Source: Thermus arciformis
GTDB lineage: Bacteria > Deinococcota > Deinococci > Deinococcales > Thermaceae
DNA: 64,000 bases
Assembly: GCF_900102145.1 (NCBI RefSeq)
Contig: NZ_FNBC01000002.1
Coordinates: forward strand, 1 to 64,000
Reading direction: 5' to 3'
In this document: positions 1 through 7,458 of the stretch, piece by piece
Numbering within the stretch: position 1 is the stretch's first letter
Layout: every line of letters begins with the position of its first letter
Notes under the pieces: generated by a model
Told to the model about the DNA's origin: nothing
Databases searched by the model: none
The model's input: only the letters and a program-made list of their open reading frames with translations
Program-made: the position numbers and the translations under genes

Positions 1-387
1 CTTCAGAGGCTTACCCGAGAGGTGTCTGCGCTTGAGCTGTTGGAAGAGCTTTCTCCCCCCGAAGACCACCTTCCGGGGGTTCTCTCCTCTCTCCCTGGCG
101 GAGTCCAGGACAGCCTGGGCCTTCAGGATCGCGTCGTCGGCGTAGCGGGTGTTGAGGCGGAAGGAGGTGCAGAGGAAACCGTCTGCCCGTTTGAGCTCCT
201 CCCTGGTTTGACCTTCCAGGAGGCGGTTGTAGGCGTAGCGCACGGCGGCGGAGAAGCGGCGCATGAGGTCCAGGGTGGCCTTGCGGTCTTCTTCGGAAGG
301 GAAGACGAGAAGCGCTTGGACTCCGGTGAAGGCCTTCGCCCTCTCCTTTGAGGTGCGCTCCCGCGTGGCTTTAGGCTTGGCCTTCAC
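1..387 (-). CDS. TnpB-like protein (IS200/IS605 OrfB family), N-terminal part
   Basis: The reverse strand is open from a GTG at 387 to the window edge, giving 129 residues with the 3' end outside the window. An AGGAGG lies six bases before the GTG. The peptide has a basic N-terminus, then the segments FSAAVRYAYNRLL and LNTRYADDAILKAQAVLDSA, followed by NPRKVVFGGRKLFQQL. These resemble the N-terminal part of OrfB/TnpB proteins of IS200/IS605-type elements, now known as RNA-guided nucleases. No stop or frameshift is seen in the visible part. The catalytic RuvC-like and zinc-finger regions would lie beyond the left edge, so activity cannot be judged. No tnpA is visible. Whether this belongs to a complete element is unknown. 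Confidence 0.7.
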   Translation of the reverse strand, partial: MKAKPKATRERTSKERAKAFTGVQALLVFPSEEDRKATLDLMRRFSAAVRYAYNRLLEGQTREELKRADGFLCTSFRLNTRYADDAILKAQAVLDSARERGENPRKVVFGGRKLFQQLKRRHLSGKPLK

Positions 388-629
388 CTGGGGCCTCCTG
401 TAAGGGAGTATACCCGTCTGTGGGCTTTACATTGGGGGAGTTCGCTAGGGTGAGGTGCCGCAAAGCGGGAGCGTTTGAGCGTTAGGGTGAAGTAGGGTGC
501 GTTATTTTTCAACTGTTTGCACCTCCTTCTCCTCCTCGCCCTGCTTTCCGCCTGGCCGAGGGGCAAGCCCCAGGGGGCCTAAGCGCCCGGGCGTTGGCTT
601 TAGCGCAAGTGCCCCTCGGCCTTGGACCC

Positions 630-2165
630 TCAGAAGCCGTAAAGGCTCCCGTACTTCCGCTCCAGGTAGCCCAAGAAGGGCAGGGCGCTCGGGGGCGCGC
701 CCGTGACCCGCTCCACCAGGGCCCGGGGGCGGAAGCGGCTTCCCTCGGCGTGGATCCTCGCCCGGGACCAGTCCAGGAAGGTCCGGAAGTCCCCCCGGGC
801 GAACCTGGGCTCCAGGGGGCCGAGCTCGGCCTCCGCCTTCTGGAAGAACTGGGCGGCGTAGAGGTTGCCCAGGGTGTAGGTGGGGAAGTAGCCGAACATG
901 CCCCCGGACCAGTGCACGTCCTGCATGACCCCATCTTTGTAGTCCTTGGGGGCCACCCCAAGGTAGGCCCGGTACTTCTCCTCCCAGGCCCCGGGGAGGT
1001 CCTCCAGGGGAAGCTCCCCGCGGAAGAGGGCGAGCTCCAGCTCCAGGCGCACCAGGATGTGGAGGTTGTAGGTGACCTCGTCCGCCTCCACCCGGATGAG
1101 GGAGGGCTCCACGGCGTTGATGGCGAAGTGGAAGTCCTGGAGCTTCACGTCCCCTAGGCTCGCGAAGACCTCCTGGGCCCGGGGGAAGAAGCGCTCCCAG
1201 AAGCCCAAGGAGCGGCCCACCAGGTTCTCCCAGGTGCGGCTTTGCGACTCGTGGACGCCGAGGGAGACGGCCTCCCCCCTCGGGGTGCCCCAGTGCTCTC
1301 TGGGCAGGCCCTGCTCGTAGAGGGCGTGGCCCATCTCGTGGAGGGTGCCGAAGATGCCGGCGTTGAAGAAGTCCTCGTAGTAGCGGGTGGTGATGCGCAC
1401 GTCCCCGGGGCCGATGGAGATCTCAAAGGGGTGGGCGGTGGGGTCCAGGCGGCCCGCCTCGAGGTCATACCCGCAGGCCAAAAGGAGCTCCAGGGCGAAG
1501 GTCCGTTGGGCCTCCACGGGGAAGGGGCGGTGGAGGATGGAGGTGTCAGGCCGCTTCCCGCTCCCCAGGATGCGGTCCAGAAGCCCCTGAAGCCCCTGGC
1601 GCAGCTGGGCGAAGAGGAGCTCGAGGTCCTTGGCCCTCGCCCCCGGCTCATACCCGTCCAGGAGGGCATCGTAAAGCTCCCCGAAGGGGGGGTCCAGGGG
1701 GTCTGGGCCCACCTCCTTGAGGATCTCCGCCTCCTCCTTGACCAAGGCGAAGAGGCGCTTGAGGTAGGGCAGGAAGCCCTTCCAGTCGTCCTGGGGGCGG
1801 AGGGCCTCCCAGGCGGTCTCCCCCTCGCTTCTGGCCTGGGCCAGCTCCACGGCGAGCCTTTCGGGGATGGCCCGGGCCCGCTGGTAGGCGAGCCTCCAGG
1901 CCCGGACGTTGACCGCCGGGTCCGAGAGGGGGTCGGCCACCAGGGGGCTCCCCTCCACCCGCTCAAGCCACGCCTCGAGGCGGGGGTCGGTGGCCCGGGC
2001 GTGGAGGAGGCGGGCCAGGGCGGCCATCTGCCGGGCGCGGTGCTCGTGCCCCTTCTTGGGGATCATGGTGCGCTGGTCCCAGGCGGCGAGGGCGCCCAAG
2101 GAGGCCAGGTAGGCGGTTTCCCTCTGGAACTCCAAAAGGTTCTGGTAAGCGGTTTCCGGCGTCAC
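630..2165 (-). CDS. M32-family metallocarboxypeptidase (carboxypeptidase Taq type)
   Basis: This 511-residue protein fits the M32 family of zinc or cobalt carboxypeptidases, which remove C-terminal amino acids in the cytoplasm. The HEXXH metal motif is HEMGH at residues 276-280. The family motifs HPF (245-247) and HESQSR (305-310) are present, as is a later segment [12 protein letters not shown]. Length matches the family (about 500). There is no signal peptide. An 11-bp perfect inverted repeat (554-564 and 611-621) lies just downstream of the stop and might shape the transcript end. The next gene rightward, pilD, is divergent from 2232. Confidence 0.93.
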   Translation of the reverse strand: MTPETAYQNLLEFQRETAYLASLGALAAWDQRTMIPKKGHEHRARQMAALARLLHARATDPRLEAWLERVEGSPLVADPLSDPAVNVRAWRLAYQRARAIPERLAVELAQARSEGETAWEALRPQDDWKGFLPYLKRLFALVKEEAEILKEVGPDPLDPPFGELYDALLDGYEPGARAKDLELLFAQLRQGLQGLLDRILGSGKRPDTSILHRPFPVEAQRTFALELLLACGYDLEAGRLDPTAHPFEISIGPGDVRITTRYYEDFFNAGIFGTLHEMGHALYEQGLPREHWGTPRGEAVSLGVHESQSRTWENLVGRSLGFWERFFPRAQEVFASLGDVKLQDFHFAINAVEPSLIRVEADEVTYNLHILVRLELELALFRGELPLEDLPGAWEEKYRAYLGVAPKDYKDGVMQDVHWSGGMFGYFPTYTLGNLYAAQFFQKAEAELGPLEPRFARGDFRTFLDWSRARIHAEGSRFRPRALVERVTGAPPSALPFLGYLERKYGSLYGF

Positions 2166-2231
2166 GGGGCCATCCTACACCCAAACCCTTAAAAGCGCCG
2201 TGAAAGCCGGGCCACCCCGTAAAATGCCCTC

Positions 2232-3296
2232 ATGTGGCCCCTTCTCGCCCTGGTCCTCGGCCTTGTGGTGGGCTCCTTTCTGAACGTGGTCCTCCACCGC
2301 CTGCCCCGGGGGGAGTCCATCGTCTACCCCCCTTCCCGCTGCCCCCACTGCGGCCACCGCCTGGGGCCTTCCGACCTGGTGCCCGTCCTCTCCTACCTCG
2401 CCCTAAAGGGGCGGTGCCGCTACTGCGCCCGTCCCATCTCCCCCCGCTACCCCCTGGTGGAGGCCCTCACGGGGGGGCTCTTCCTTCTGGCGGGCCTCTT
2501 CTACCCCCCTGGGGTGGAGGCCCTCTTGGTCTTCCTCTTCCTCGCCTTCCTCGTGGCCCTCGCCTTCATTGACCTGGACACCTTTGAGCTTCCCGACCCC
2601 CTCACCTATGGCCTCCTCTTCCTGGGGCTTTTGGCCTCCTGGGCGCTGGCCTTTCCCCTCCCCTTTAGGGAGAGCCTGGACGGGGCCCTCCTCGCCGCCG
2701 GGGGGCTTGGCCTGGTGGCGGGGTACGGGAACTTTTTCCTGAGGCGCTTTAGGGAGGGCAGGCCCGAGGTCCCCGTGGGCCCCCACCAGGTGCACATGGC
2801 GGCCCTCTTCGGGGCGCTTTTGGGGCCAGGGGTGGGCATGGCCCTCGCCTTCCTCGCCTGGGCCCTCTCCGCCCGCACGGGCCGCCCCGTGGTCCTCCCC
2901 GACCGGCTCACCCTGCCCCTTTTGCCCCTCGCCCTCCTCCTCGCCCCCGCCCTGGGCCTGGACCTCCTGGAAAGCCTAAAGGGAAGCCTCCTCGCCGCCG
3001 GGGGGCTCGCCCTCGCCGGGGGGCTTTACTGGGCCTTCCGGCCCCTTCCCGAGGAAGACGAGGAGCCCGTGGCCATGGGCTACGGGGACGTGAAGCTTTT
3101 AGGGGCCCTTGGCGCCTGGCTTGGCCCTTACGCCTTCCTCGCCCTCTTCCTGGGGGTCTTCGCCGGGGCCCTCCTCGGCCTTCTCCTCCGCCAAAGAAAG
3201 CTTCCCTTTGGGCCTTACCTGGCCCTTGGGGGGGTGGTGGCCTTCTTCTTCGGGGAGGCCATTTGGGGGGCGTACCTGCGCCTCCTCGGTCTCTAG
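2232..3296 (+). CDS. pilD: Prepilin peptidase (type IV pilin leader peptidase)
   Basis: Membrane aspartic protease that cleaves and methylates prepilins. In Thermus it serves type IV pili and natural transformation. It has N-terminal hydrophobic segments, the cytoplasmic tetracysteine motif CPHC (37-40) and CRYC (62-65), the first catalytic aspartate region FIDLD (112-116) and the second, GYGDVK (283-288). At 354 residues it is longer than most relatives. The extra length looks like an internal duplication: the segment around 148-215 repeats the pattern of 248-320, but the first copy has GPHQVHMAAL where the second has the catalytic GYGDVKLL. TAAAAT sits six bases before the ATG, suggesting a leaderless transcript. 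Confidence 0.9.
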   Translation: MWPLLALVLGLVVGSFLNVVLHRLPRGESIVYPPSRCPHCGHRLGPSDLVPVLSYLALKGRCRYCARPISPRYPLVEALTGGLFLLAGLFYPPGVEALLVFLFLAFLVALAFIDLDTFELPDPLTYGLLFLGLLASWALAFPLPFRESLDGALLAAGGLGLVAGYGNFFLRRFREGRPEVPVGPHQVHMAALFGALLGPGVGMALAFLAWALSARTGRPVVLPDRLTLPLLPLALLLAPALGLDLLESLKGSLLAAGGLALAGGLYWAFRPLPEEDEEPVAMGYGDVKLLGALGAWLGPYAFLALFLGVFAGALLGLLLRQRKLPFGPYLALGGVVAFFFGEAIWGAYLRLLGL

Positions 3297-3320
3297 AGGG
3301 GACCTGCTAGGATAAAGGGG

Positions 3321-3704
3321 ATGCGCCTCGAGGCCGAGCGCCTCCTGCTCCAGGCCAGGGAAGACCTGATCACGGCCACCGTCCTCCTGGAGCGGGATCG
3401 GTACTATGCGGCGGCCTTTTTCGCGCATCCGGTTGCCGAAAAGGCGTTAAAGGCTCTCCATATCCAGCAGCTCCGTATCCTTCCCCGCTCCCACGACCTC
3501 CTTTCCTTAGCCGAACACCTTCAGGCTCCCGAGCATGTGCAGGAAGGGGCCAGGCTCCTTACCCCTGACTACACCTTGAGCCGGTATCCCGATGTGGCCG
3601 GAACGGTGCCCGCAAAGCTCTACGCGAAGCCTCAGGGGACCGCACGCGTGGAGGCGGCAAAGGCCATCCTGGCATGGGTGGAAGAGGCGATCTCCAAGAG
3701 CTGA
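3321..3704 (+). CDS. HEPN-domain protein, probable toxin of a HEPN/MNT pair
   Basis: A 127-residue helical protein of the HEPN superfamily. It has a long N-terminal helix (AREDLITATVLLERDRYYAA), the EKALKALH region, and RILPRSHDLL, which carries an RX5H arrangement like the HEPN ribonuclease motif. HEPN proteins next to minimal nucleotidyltransferases form toxin-antitoxin pairs in which the HEPN partner acts on RNA. The next gene is such a nucleotidyltransferase and overlaps this one by 31 bases. TAGGAT lies seven bases before the ATG, consistent with a leaderless start. Activity is inferred, not shown. Confidence 0.8.
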   Translation: MRLEAERLLLQAREDLITATVLLERDRYYAAAFFAHPVAEKALKALHIQQLRILPRSHDLLSLAEHLQAPEHVQEGARLLTPDYTLSRYPDVAGTVPAKLYAKPQGTARVEAAKAILAWVEEAISKS

Positions 3705-4003
3705 GAGCGCTCCTGGCGGAGGCTCCCCTTCCCCTCACCCGCGTCCTCCTCTTCGGGTCCCGGGCGAGGGGGGAGGCCTTGGAAGAAAGCGACTGGGACC
3801 TCCTCGTGGTTTCCCCCGCCTTCCGGGGCATGGACTACCTGAGTCGAGTCCAACTCTTACAGGGGTGCTTGCCTTTGAGAAACGTGGACTACGTGGCCCT
3901 CACCCCCGAGGAATGGGAGGTCCGCAAGGGAGAAATCGGCCTCGTGGGGGAGGCCGCCCGTGAAGGCCTTGTCCTCCTAGACAAGGGGATGCCCGCAGGT
4001 TGA
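3674..4003 (+). CDS. MNT-type minimal nucleotidyltransferase, probable antitoxin
   Basis: A 109-residue protein of the pol-beta nucleotidyltransferase fold. The signature GSRARGEALEESDWDLLVV contains the GSRARG motif and the DWDLL acidic pair that binds metal. A third acidic residue is probably in NVDYVAL. Minimal proteins of this kind pair with HEPN toxins and can neutralise them by AMPylation. The start lies inside the HEPN gene, which supports coupled translation. No alternative in-frame start with a better ribosome site was found. Confidence 0.8.
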   Translation: MGGRGDLQELRALLAEAPLPLTRVLLFGSRARGEALEESDWDLLVVSPAFRGMDYLSRVQLLQGCLPLRNVDYVALTPEEWEVRKGEIGLVGEAAREGLVLLDKGMPAG

Positions 4004-4031
4004 CCGGGGACCGATCCGAGGCTTTATCCTG
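4000..4031 (+). promoter_or_regulatory. Probable promoter of the nitroreductase gene
   Basis: TTGACC at 4000-4005 is followed 18-20 bases later by TTTATCCT. TATCCT ends six bases before the ATG at 4037, a spacing that would give a leaderless mRNA. It overlaps the end of the MNT gene. This is inferred from sequence only. Confidence 0.45.
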
Positions 4032-4036
4032 CCCCC

Positions 4037-4957
4037 ATGGACCTTTCACCCATCCTCGCCAAAAGGCGAAGCGTGCGGCGCTTCAAGCCCTCGCCCATCC
4101 CGGAGGAGGACCTGGAGAAGCTCCTCTTCGCCCTGCAACGGGCCCCCACGGACGCGAGCGCCCAGCTCTACTCGGCGGTCCGCATACGGGACCCAAGGCT
4201 TCGGGACGAGGTGGCCCGGCTCTCCGGGGACCAGGAGCACATCAGGCAGGCCGCGGAGTTCTTCGTCTTCCTGGCGGACGTCCACCGCCTGGAGCGCCTC
4301 CTCGCCCACCGGGGGCAGAGGATGGCCTTCTGGCCCAGGACCGCCCTCCACTTCGCCATCCTGGACGCGGGGATCGCCGCCTCGTACCTCGCCCTCACCG
4401 CCGAGGCCCTGGGGTATGGGGTCTGCTTCGTCGGCGGGGTGCTGAACGGGGTGGAGGCCCTGGTGGACCTCCTCGGGCTTCCCCCTGGGGTCCTCCCGGT
4501 GGTGGGGCTTGCCGTGGGGGTGCCGGACGAGGAGGGCCCCCCAAGGCCCAGGCTTCCCCGAAGGCTCGTGGTCCACGAGGACCGCTACCGCCCCTACACG
4601 GAGGAGGACCTCGAGGAGGCCTACCGGGCCATGGCCCCCTACAGCCGGGTGGGGGACTGGAACCGGGTCCTGAGGCGCTACTTCGCCGAGGGGGGCACCA
4701 TGGAGGCCCGGGAGAAGCCTTACGGGAAGGTCCTTTCCCGGCAGGGGTTTGACCCGGACCTGCCCCAAGGGACCCCCTTCTACTCCCTGGGGGCCCTCCT
4801 GGAGGAGGCCTTGGCCGAGGCCCGGGGGGTGCTCTTCCGCAAGGGGGAGGCCTGGCTGGAGGAGGAGGCCCGGGCCTTCCGGGGGGAGGGGAGGCCGGGG
4901 GAAGCCCTCCTCACCGCCCTGCGGAAGGCCCGGGGAGAGGTGCCGGACTGGCCATGA
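4037..4957 (+). CDS. Nitroreductase-family flavoprotein
   Basis: A 306-residue protein of the FMN-dependent nitroreductase family, close to the NfsA-like or FMN reductase branch. The N-terminus has the family pattern ILAKRRSVRRFKPSPIPEEDL, where the arginines bind the FMN phosphate. AGIAASYLALTAEALGYGVCFVGG is the central dimer and flavin-contact helix. The C-terminal 80 residues, with DWNRVLRRYF, extend beyond short nitroreductases. The natural substrate cannot be told from sequence. The 3' end overlaps the convergent LysM/NlpC gene by 47 bases. Confidence 0.85.
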   Translation: MDLSPILAKRRSVRRFKPSPIPEEDLEKLLFALQRAPTDASAQLYSAVRIRDPRLRDEVARLSGDQEHIRQAAEFFVFLADVHRLERLLAHRGQRMAFWPRTALHFAILDAGIAASYLALTAEALGYGVCFVGGVLNGVEALVDLLGLPPGVLPVVGLAVGVPDEEGPPRPRLPRRLVVHEDRYRPYTEEDLEEAYRAMAPYSRVGDWNRVLRRYFAEGGTMEAREKPYGKVLSRQGFDPDLPQGTPFYSLGALLEEALAEARGVLFRKGEAWLEEEARAFRGEGRPGEALLTALRKARGEVPDWP

Positions 4958-5729
4958 CCCGCCTCGCCCCCCGGTAGGCCTTCCGGTAGAAGGGGGCCTC
5001 GAGGCTCTCTATGACCACCCGGCTCCCGTAGCTAGAGGCGTGGGCGAAGACCCCCCGGCCCAGGTAGATCCCCACGTGGTCCACCTCCTTACCCCCGAAG
5101 CTGAAGAAGACCAGGTCCCCCGGGCGCAGGGCCTCCGCAGGGGGGAAGGCCTGGTACTGCTCCTTGCTGGTCCGGGGGAGGGCCACCCCCAGCTCGGCGT
5201 AGACCTGGGCCACGAAGGCCGAGCAGTCCAGGGAAAGCGGGGAGTTCGCCCCGTACTTGTAGGGCACCCCCAGGTAGCGGAGGACGGCCCGGAGGAGGGG
5301 GCTTTCCGGGTCGTAGTCCTCGGGAGGAGGGGAAGGCGAGGGGGCTTCGGGGGTAGGGCCTGGGGGGGTGCTCCCACCCTCGGCCTGAGCCCCGGGGAGG
5401 AGGAGCCTCTGGCCCACCTTGAGGTCCGCCGAGGCGAGGCCGTTTAGGCGCATGAGCTCCTCCACCGTGGTGCCGTAGCGCTGGGCCAAGGAAAAGAGGG
5501 TATCCCCCGGGGCCACCACGTGCACCCGGGAAGCGGGGGCTTTCTCAGGGAGCCTGAGCACCTGGCCGGGCTGGAGGAGAAAGCTCTCCAGGCCGTTTAA
5601 GCGCATGAGCTCCTCCACCGTGGTGCCGTGGCGCCGGGCGATGGAATAAAGGGTCTCCCCGGGGGCCACGGTGTGGGTGGGCTGGGCCAGGGCGAGGCCC
5701 AGGGCCAGGGCAAAGGCCGCCCTTCGCAT
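4911..5729 (-). CDS. Secreted cell-wall hydrolase with two LysM repeats and an NlpC/P60 domain
   Basis: A 272-residue exported protein with a signal peptide (about residues 1-16), two LysM peptidoglycan-binding repeats (18-61 and 69-112), a proline/serine-rich linker (about 118-140) and a C-terminal NlpC/P60 peptidase domain. The catalytic set is Cys169 in LDCSAF, His218 in VDHVGIYLG and a third polar residue near His230. Such enzymes cut stem peptides of peptidoglycan, and the LysM repeats anchor them to the wall. The two LysM copies share the run GTTVEELMRLNGL, suggesting recent duplication or gene conversion. The C-terminal coding region overlaps the facing nitroreductase gene. Confidence 0.92.
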   Translation of the reverse strand: MRRAAFALALGLALAQPTHTVAPGETLYSIARRHGTTVEELMRLNGLESFLLQPGQVLRLPEKAPASRVHVVAPGDTLFSLAQRYGTTVEELMRLNGLASADLKVGQRLLLPGAQAEGGSTPPGPTPEAPSPSPPPEDYDPESPLLRAVLRYLGVPYKYGANSPLSLDCSAFVAQVYAELGVALPRTSKEQYQAFPPAEALRPGDLVFFSFGGKEVDHVGIYLGRGVFAHASSYGSRVVIESLEAPFYRKAYRGARRVMASPAPLPGPSAGR

Positions 5730-5760
5730 GGGTCCATTCTAAGGGGTCCATAACGGGGGC

Positions 5761-5953
5761 ATGAAGGTCCTGGACGAGCGCCTGAAACCCCTTCCCCCCC
5801 TGGCCCCTCTTCTCATGACCCTCCACCCTGCGCCTGCGCCGGGGAAGGCTCCTCCTGGAGGGGGTGAGCCACCCCCTAGGAGTGCAGGCCCAGCGGCTGA
5901 AGGCGGCCCTTTTGGGGCGGGGGCGCTACACCCCCTTTTACCTCTGGCGATAG
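5761..5953 (+). pseudogene. Possible small gene interrupted by one frameshift
   Basis: From ATG 5761 the frame reads MKVLDERLKPLPPLAPLLMTLH, after which it turns proline- and glycine-rich and looks non-coding. Moving to the next frame between about 5818 and 5840 gives LRLRRGRLLLEGVSHPLGVQ and then QRLKAALLGRGRYTPFYLWR, ending at TAG 5951-5953. Both halves look Thermus-like. Together they would make a protein of about 64 residues. CATAAC stands six bases before the ATG, like other leaderless starts here. I do not recognise the product. A decayed gene, a sequencing error or chance are all possible. Confidence 0.35.
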
Positions 5954-6318
5954 AGCGGGCCTTGGCTATACTTGTCAGCAAAATTACGATGCAACTGGCT
6001 TTCTTTGAACTTTGAAAAACAAAGCTCAGTGTAGGAGCCCTTTCTTCACCGAAATTTTGACCTGGCCCAACGTTGCGGTGTGTGCTATACTCCCCCTAAC
6101 CCGGACCTCCGGGTGGGGACCTTGAAAGCCAGTTTTCCTCTTGCCGAAGGCGAATATGCGCTTTCCCCTTCTCATCGCCCCTTCCTCCTGTGGCTTGCCA
6201 TCGGCCCAAACCCCCGAAAAACCCCGTTATTCGCCGTGTGCATATTCCAAGCTTCATCTTTCTCACAAACCCCCCCCTCTAGCGGTGCCGTCCAGGACGG
6301 GGTTCTGAGGGGGGTAGA

Positions 6319-6354
6319 GTTGCAAGAGCTTGAGCCCCGTAAGGGGATTGATAC
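6319..6354 (+). CRISPR. Orphan single CRISPR-type repeat (36 nt)
   Basis: This 36-base unit begins GTTGCAAG, has the central palindrome AGCCCCGTAAGGGG and ends GATTGATAC. From memory, it matches one 36-nt T. thermophilus CRISPR repeat class closely, differing at a few bases after GTTGCAAG and at the 3' end (GATTGCGAC there). I find no second repeat within several hundred bases on either side, so there is no array. The AT-richer stretch just upstream could be a leader, which would make this a collapsed array or an array seed. No cas gene lies in the window. Confidence 0.6.
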
Positions 6355-6594
6355 TGTCTTGCCCGTCAAGCCACCCCTTGGGCTGGCTGACCGGCGTAGG
6401 GGGCGGCCTCTCCGTGCCCGCCCGGGGGCGGCGGAGCTCGGGTCCTCCCGCAGGTGGGGAAGGAAGCGGACGGTCTCCCTCCGCCCCCGCTCCCAGGACG
6501 GCCCTTTCCTGGTAGAGGGCCTGGGCCCCTCAAGTCCGCCCAGAACTCCTCCAGGCGCTCACCGGCGCCATCAGGAAGCTCGCGCCCAGGACCC

Positions 6595-6623
6595 TTGGCC
6601 CCCGGGCCCAGGTGTGCTACAAT
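6595..6623 (+). promoter_or_regulatory. Promoter of tRNA-Trp
   Basis: TTGGCC (6595-6600), a 17-base spacer and TACAAT (6618-6623) precede the tRNA-Trp 5' end by 12 bases, a standard sigma-A type arrangement. Confidence 0.7.
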
Positions 6624-6635
6624 CCCTCATGGCGG

Positions 6636-6711
6636 GGGCCGTTAGCTCAACTGGCAGAGCACCGGTCTCCAAAACCGGGGGTTGGAGGTTCGAGTCCTTC
6701 ACGGCCCGCCA
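6636..6711 (+). tRNA. tRNA-Trp (anticodon CCA)
   Basis: A 76-base cloverleaf. The acceptor arms are GGGCCGT (6636-6642) and ACGGCCC (6701-6707), and the anticodon stem CCGGT/ACCGG encloses a loop with CCA at 6669-6671. The T arm contains GGTTCGAGTCC, and a G discriminator is followed by encoded CCA. It has its own promoter and a strong downstream hairpin. Confidence 0.97.
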
Positions 6712-6717
6712 GGCTTT

Positions 6718-6754
6718 CCCCCTGGGCCCTTGGGACCCAGGGGGTTAGGCTTTT
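6718..6754 (+). terminator. Rho-independent terminator after tRNA-Trp
   Basis: A perfect 9-bp stem, CCCCCTGGG (6718-6726) with CCCAGGGGG (6736-6744), is followed by TTAGGCTTTT. It separates the tRNA from the gene starting at 6760. Confidence 0.8.
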
Positions 6755-6759
6755 AGCGT

Positions 6760-7458
6760 ATGACGGCGTACCCAGTCCTCATCGTGGGCGCGGGGTTTTC
6801 CGGGGCCGAGGCCGCCTTTTGGCTCGCGCAAAGGGGGGTGCGGGTGGGCCTCCTCACCCAGAGCCTGGACGCGGTGATGATGCCCTTCCTGCCCCCCAAA
6901 CCCCCCTTTCCCCCGGGAAGCCTCCTGGAACGGGCCTACGACCCCGAGGACCCAAGGGTCTGGGCCTTCCACGCCCGGGCCAAGTACCTCCTGGAAGGCC
7001 TCAAACCCCTCCACCTCTTCCAGGCCACGGCCACGGGGCTTCTCCTGGAGGGCAACCGGGTGGTGGGGGTCAGGACCTGGGAGGGCCCCCCGGCCCGGGC
7101 GGAAAGGGTGGTGCTCGCGGTGGGGAGCTTCCTCGGGGCGAGGCTTTTCCTGGGCGGGGTGGTGGAGGAGGCGGGCCGGCTTTCCGAGGCGAGCTACCCC
7201 GACCTCCACGAGGACCTCGAGGCCCTGGGCTTCCGCTTCGTGGAGCGGGAGGGGGAGGTGCCGGAAACCCCCTCCACCCCCGGCTACCGGGTGCGCTACC
7301 TGGCCTTCCACCCCGAGGAGTGGGAGGAAAAGACCTTCCGCCTCAAGCGCCTGGAGGGGCTTTACGCCGTGGGCCTATGCGTCCGGGAGGGGGACTACGC
7401 CCACATGAGCGAGGAGGGGAAGCGCCTGGCGGAGCACCTTCTCCATGAGCTTGGGTAG
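6760..7458 (+). CDS. GidA (MnmG)-related short flavoprotein
   Basis: A 232-residue protein with the N-terminal dinucleotide-binding motif VLIVGAGFSGAEAAFWLAQRG and homology to the FAD-binding part of MnmG/GidA and TrmFO, including AERVVLAVGSFLGARLFLGG. It lacks the long tRNA-binding and C-terminal domains of full MnmG (about 600 residues). To my knowledge a T. thermophilus protein of this size, called GidA-related, has been crystallised; its substrate is unknown to me. The last 84 bases overlap the end of the facing mutY gene. The start follows directly after the tRNA-Trp terminator. Confidence 0.88.
   Translation: MTAYPVLIVGAGFSGAEAAFWLAQRGVRVGLLTQSLDAVMMPFLPPKPPFPPGSLLERAYDPEDPRVWAFHARAKYLLEGLKPLHLFQATATGLLLEGNRVVGVRTWEGPPARAERVVLAVGSFLGARLFLGGVVEEAGRLSEASYPDLHEDLEALGFRFVEREGEVPETPSTPGYRVRYLAFHPEEWEEKTFRLKRLEGLYAVGLCVREGDYAHMSEEGKRLAEHLLHELG

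Larger units (their letters stand above)
5954..6635. other. Gene-poor stretch with no convincing protein gene
   Basis: About 680 bases that are partly AT-richer than the surroundings (5960-6080 and 6200-6290). It holds a possible extended -10 (TGTGCTATACT near 6085), a small hairpin CCCGGA/TCCGGG near 6103, one CRISPR-type repeat (6319-6354) and the tRNA-Trp promoter. On the reverse strand, 6370-6590 contains coding-like patches in different frames (for example ERLEEFWADLR and ALYQERAVLGAG), which may be remains of a decayed gene. The long forward frame from 6080 crosses the repeat and the tRNA and is not a gene. Confidence 0.5.

Noticed and set aside
1-387. A frameshift in the TnpB-like gene
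   Set aside because: On first reading I suspected one near base 80, but reading codon by codon from 387 to 1 gives one continuous frame.
576-620. A CTAAGCGCCCG end and AAGTGCCCC near the carboxypeptidase stop as another element copy
   Set aside because: The two pieces are not in inverted order and the hairpin block is absent; at most a fragment.
594-1157. Long forward frames opposite the carboxypeptidase, and many similar ones throughout the window
   Set aside because: They are antisense frames of GC-rich genes, lack family motifs, and vanish where the real gene ends.
6080-6748. A 222-codon forward open frame
   Set aside because: It crosses the CRISPR-type repeat, the tRNA-Trp promoter and tRNA-Trp itself, and its composition is proline/arginine-rich with no family features.
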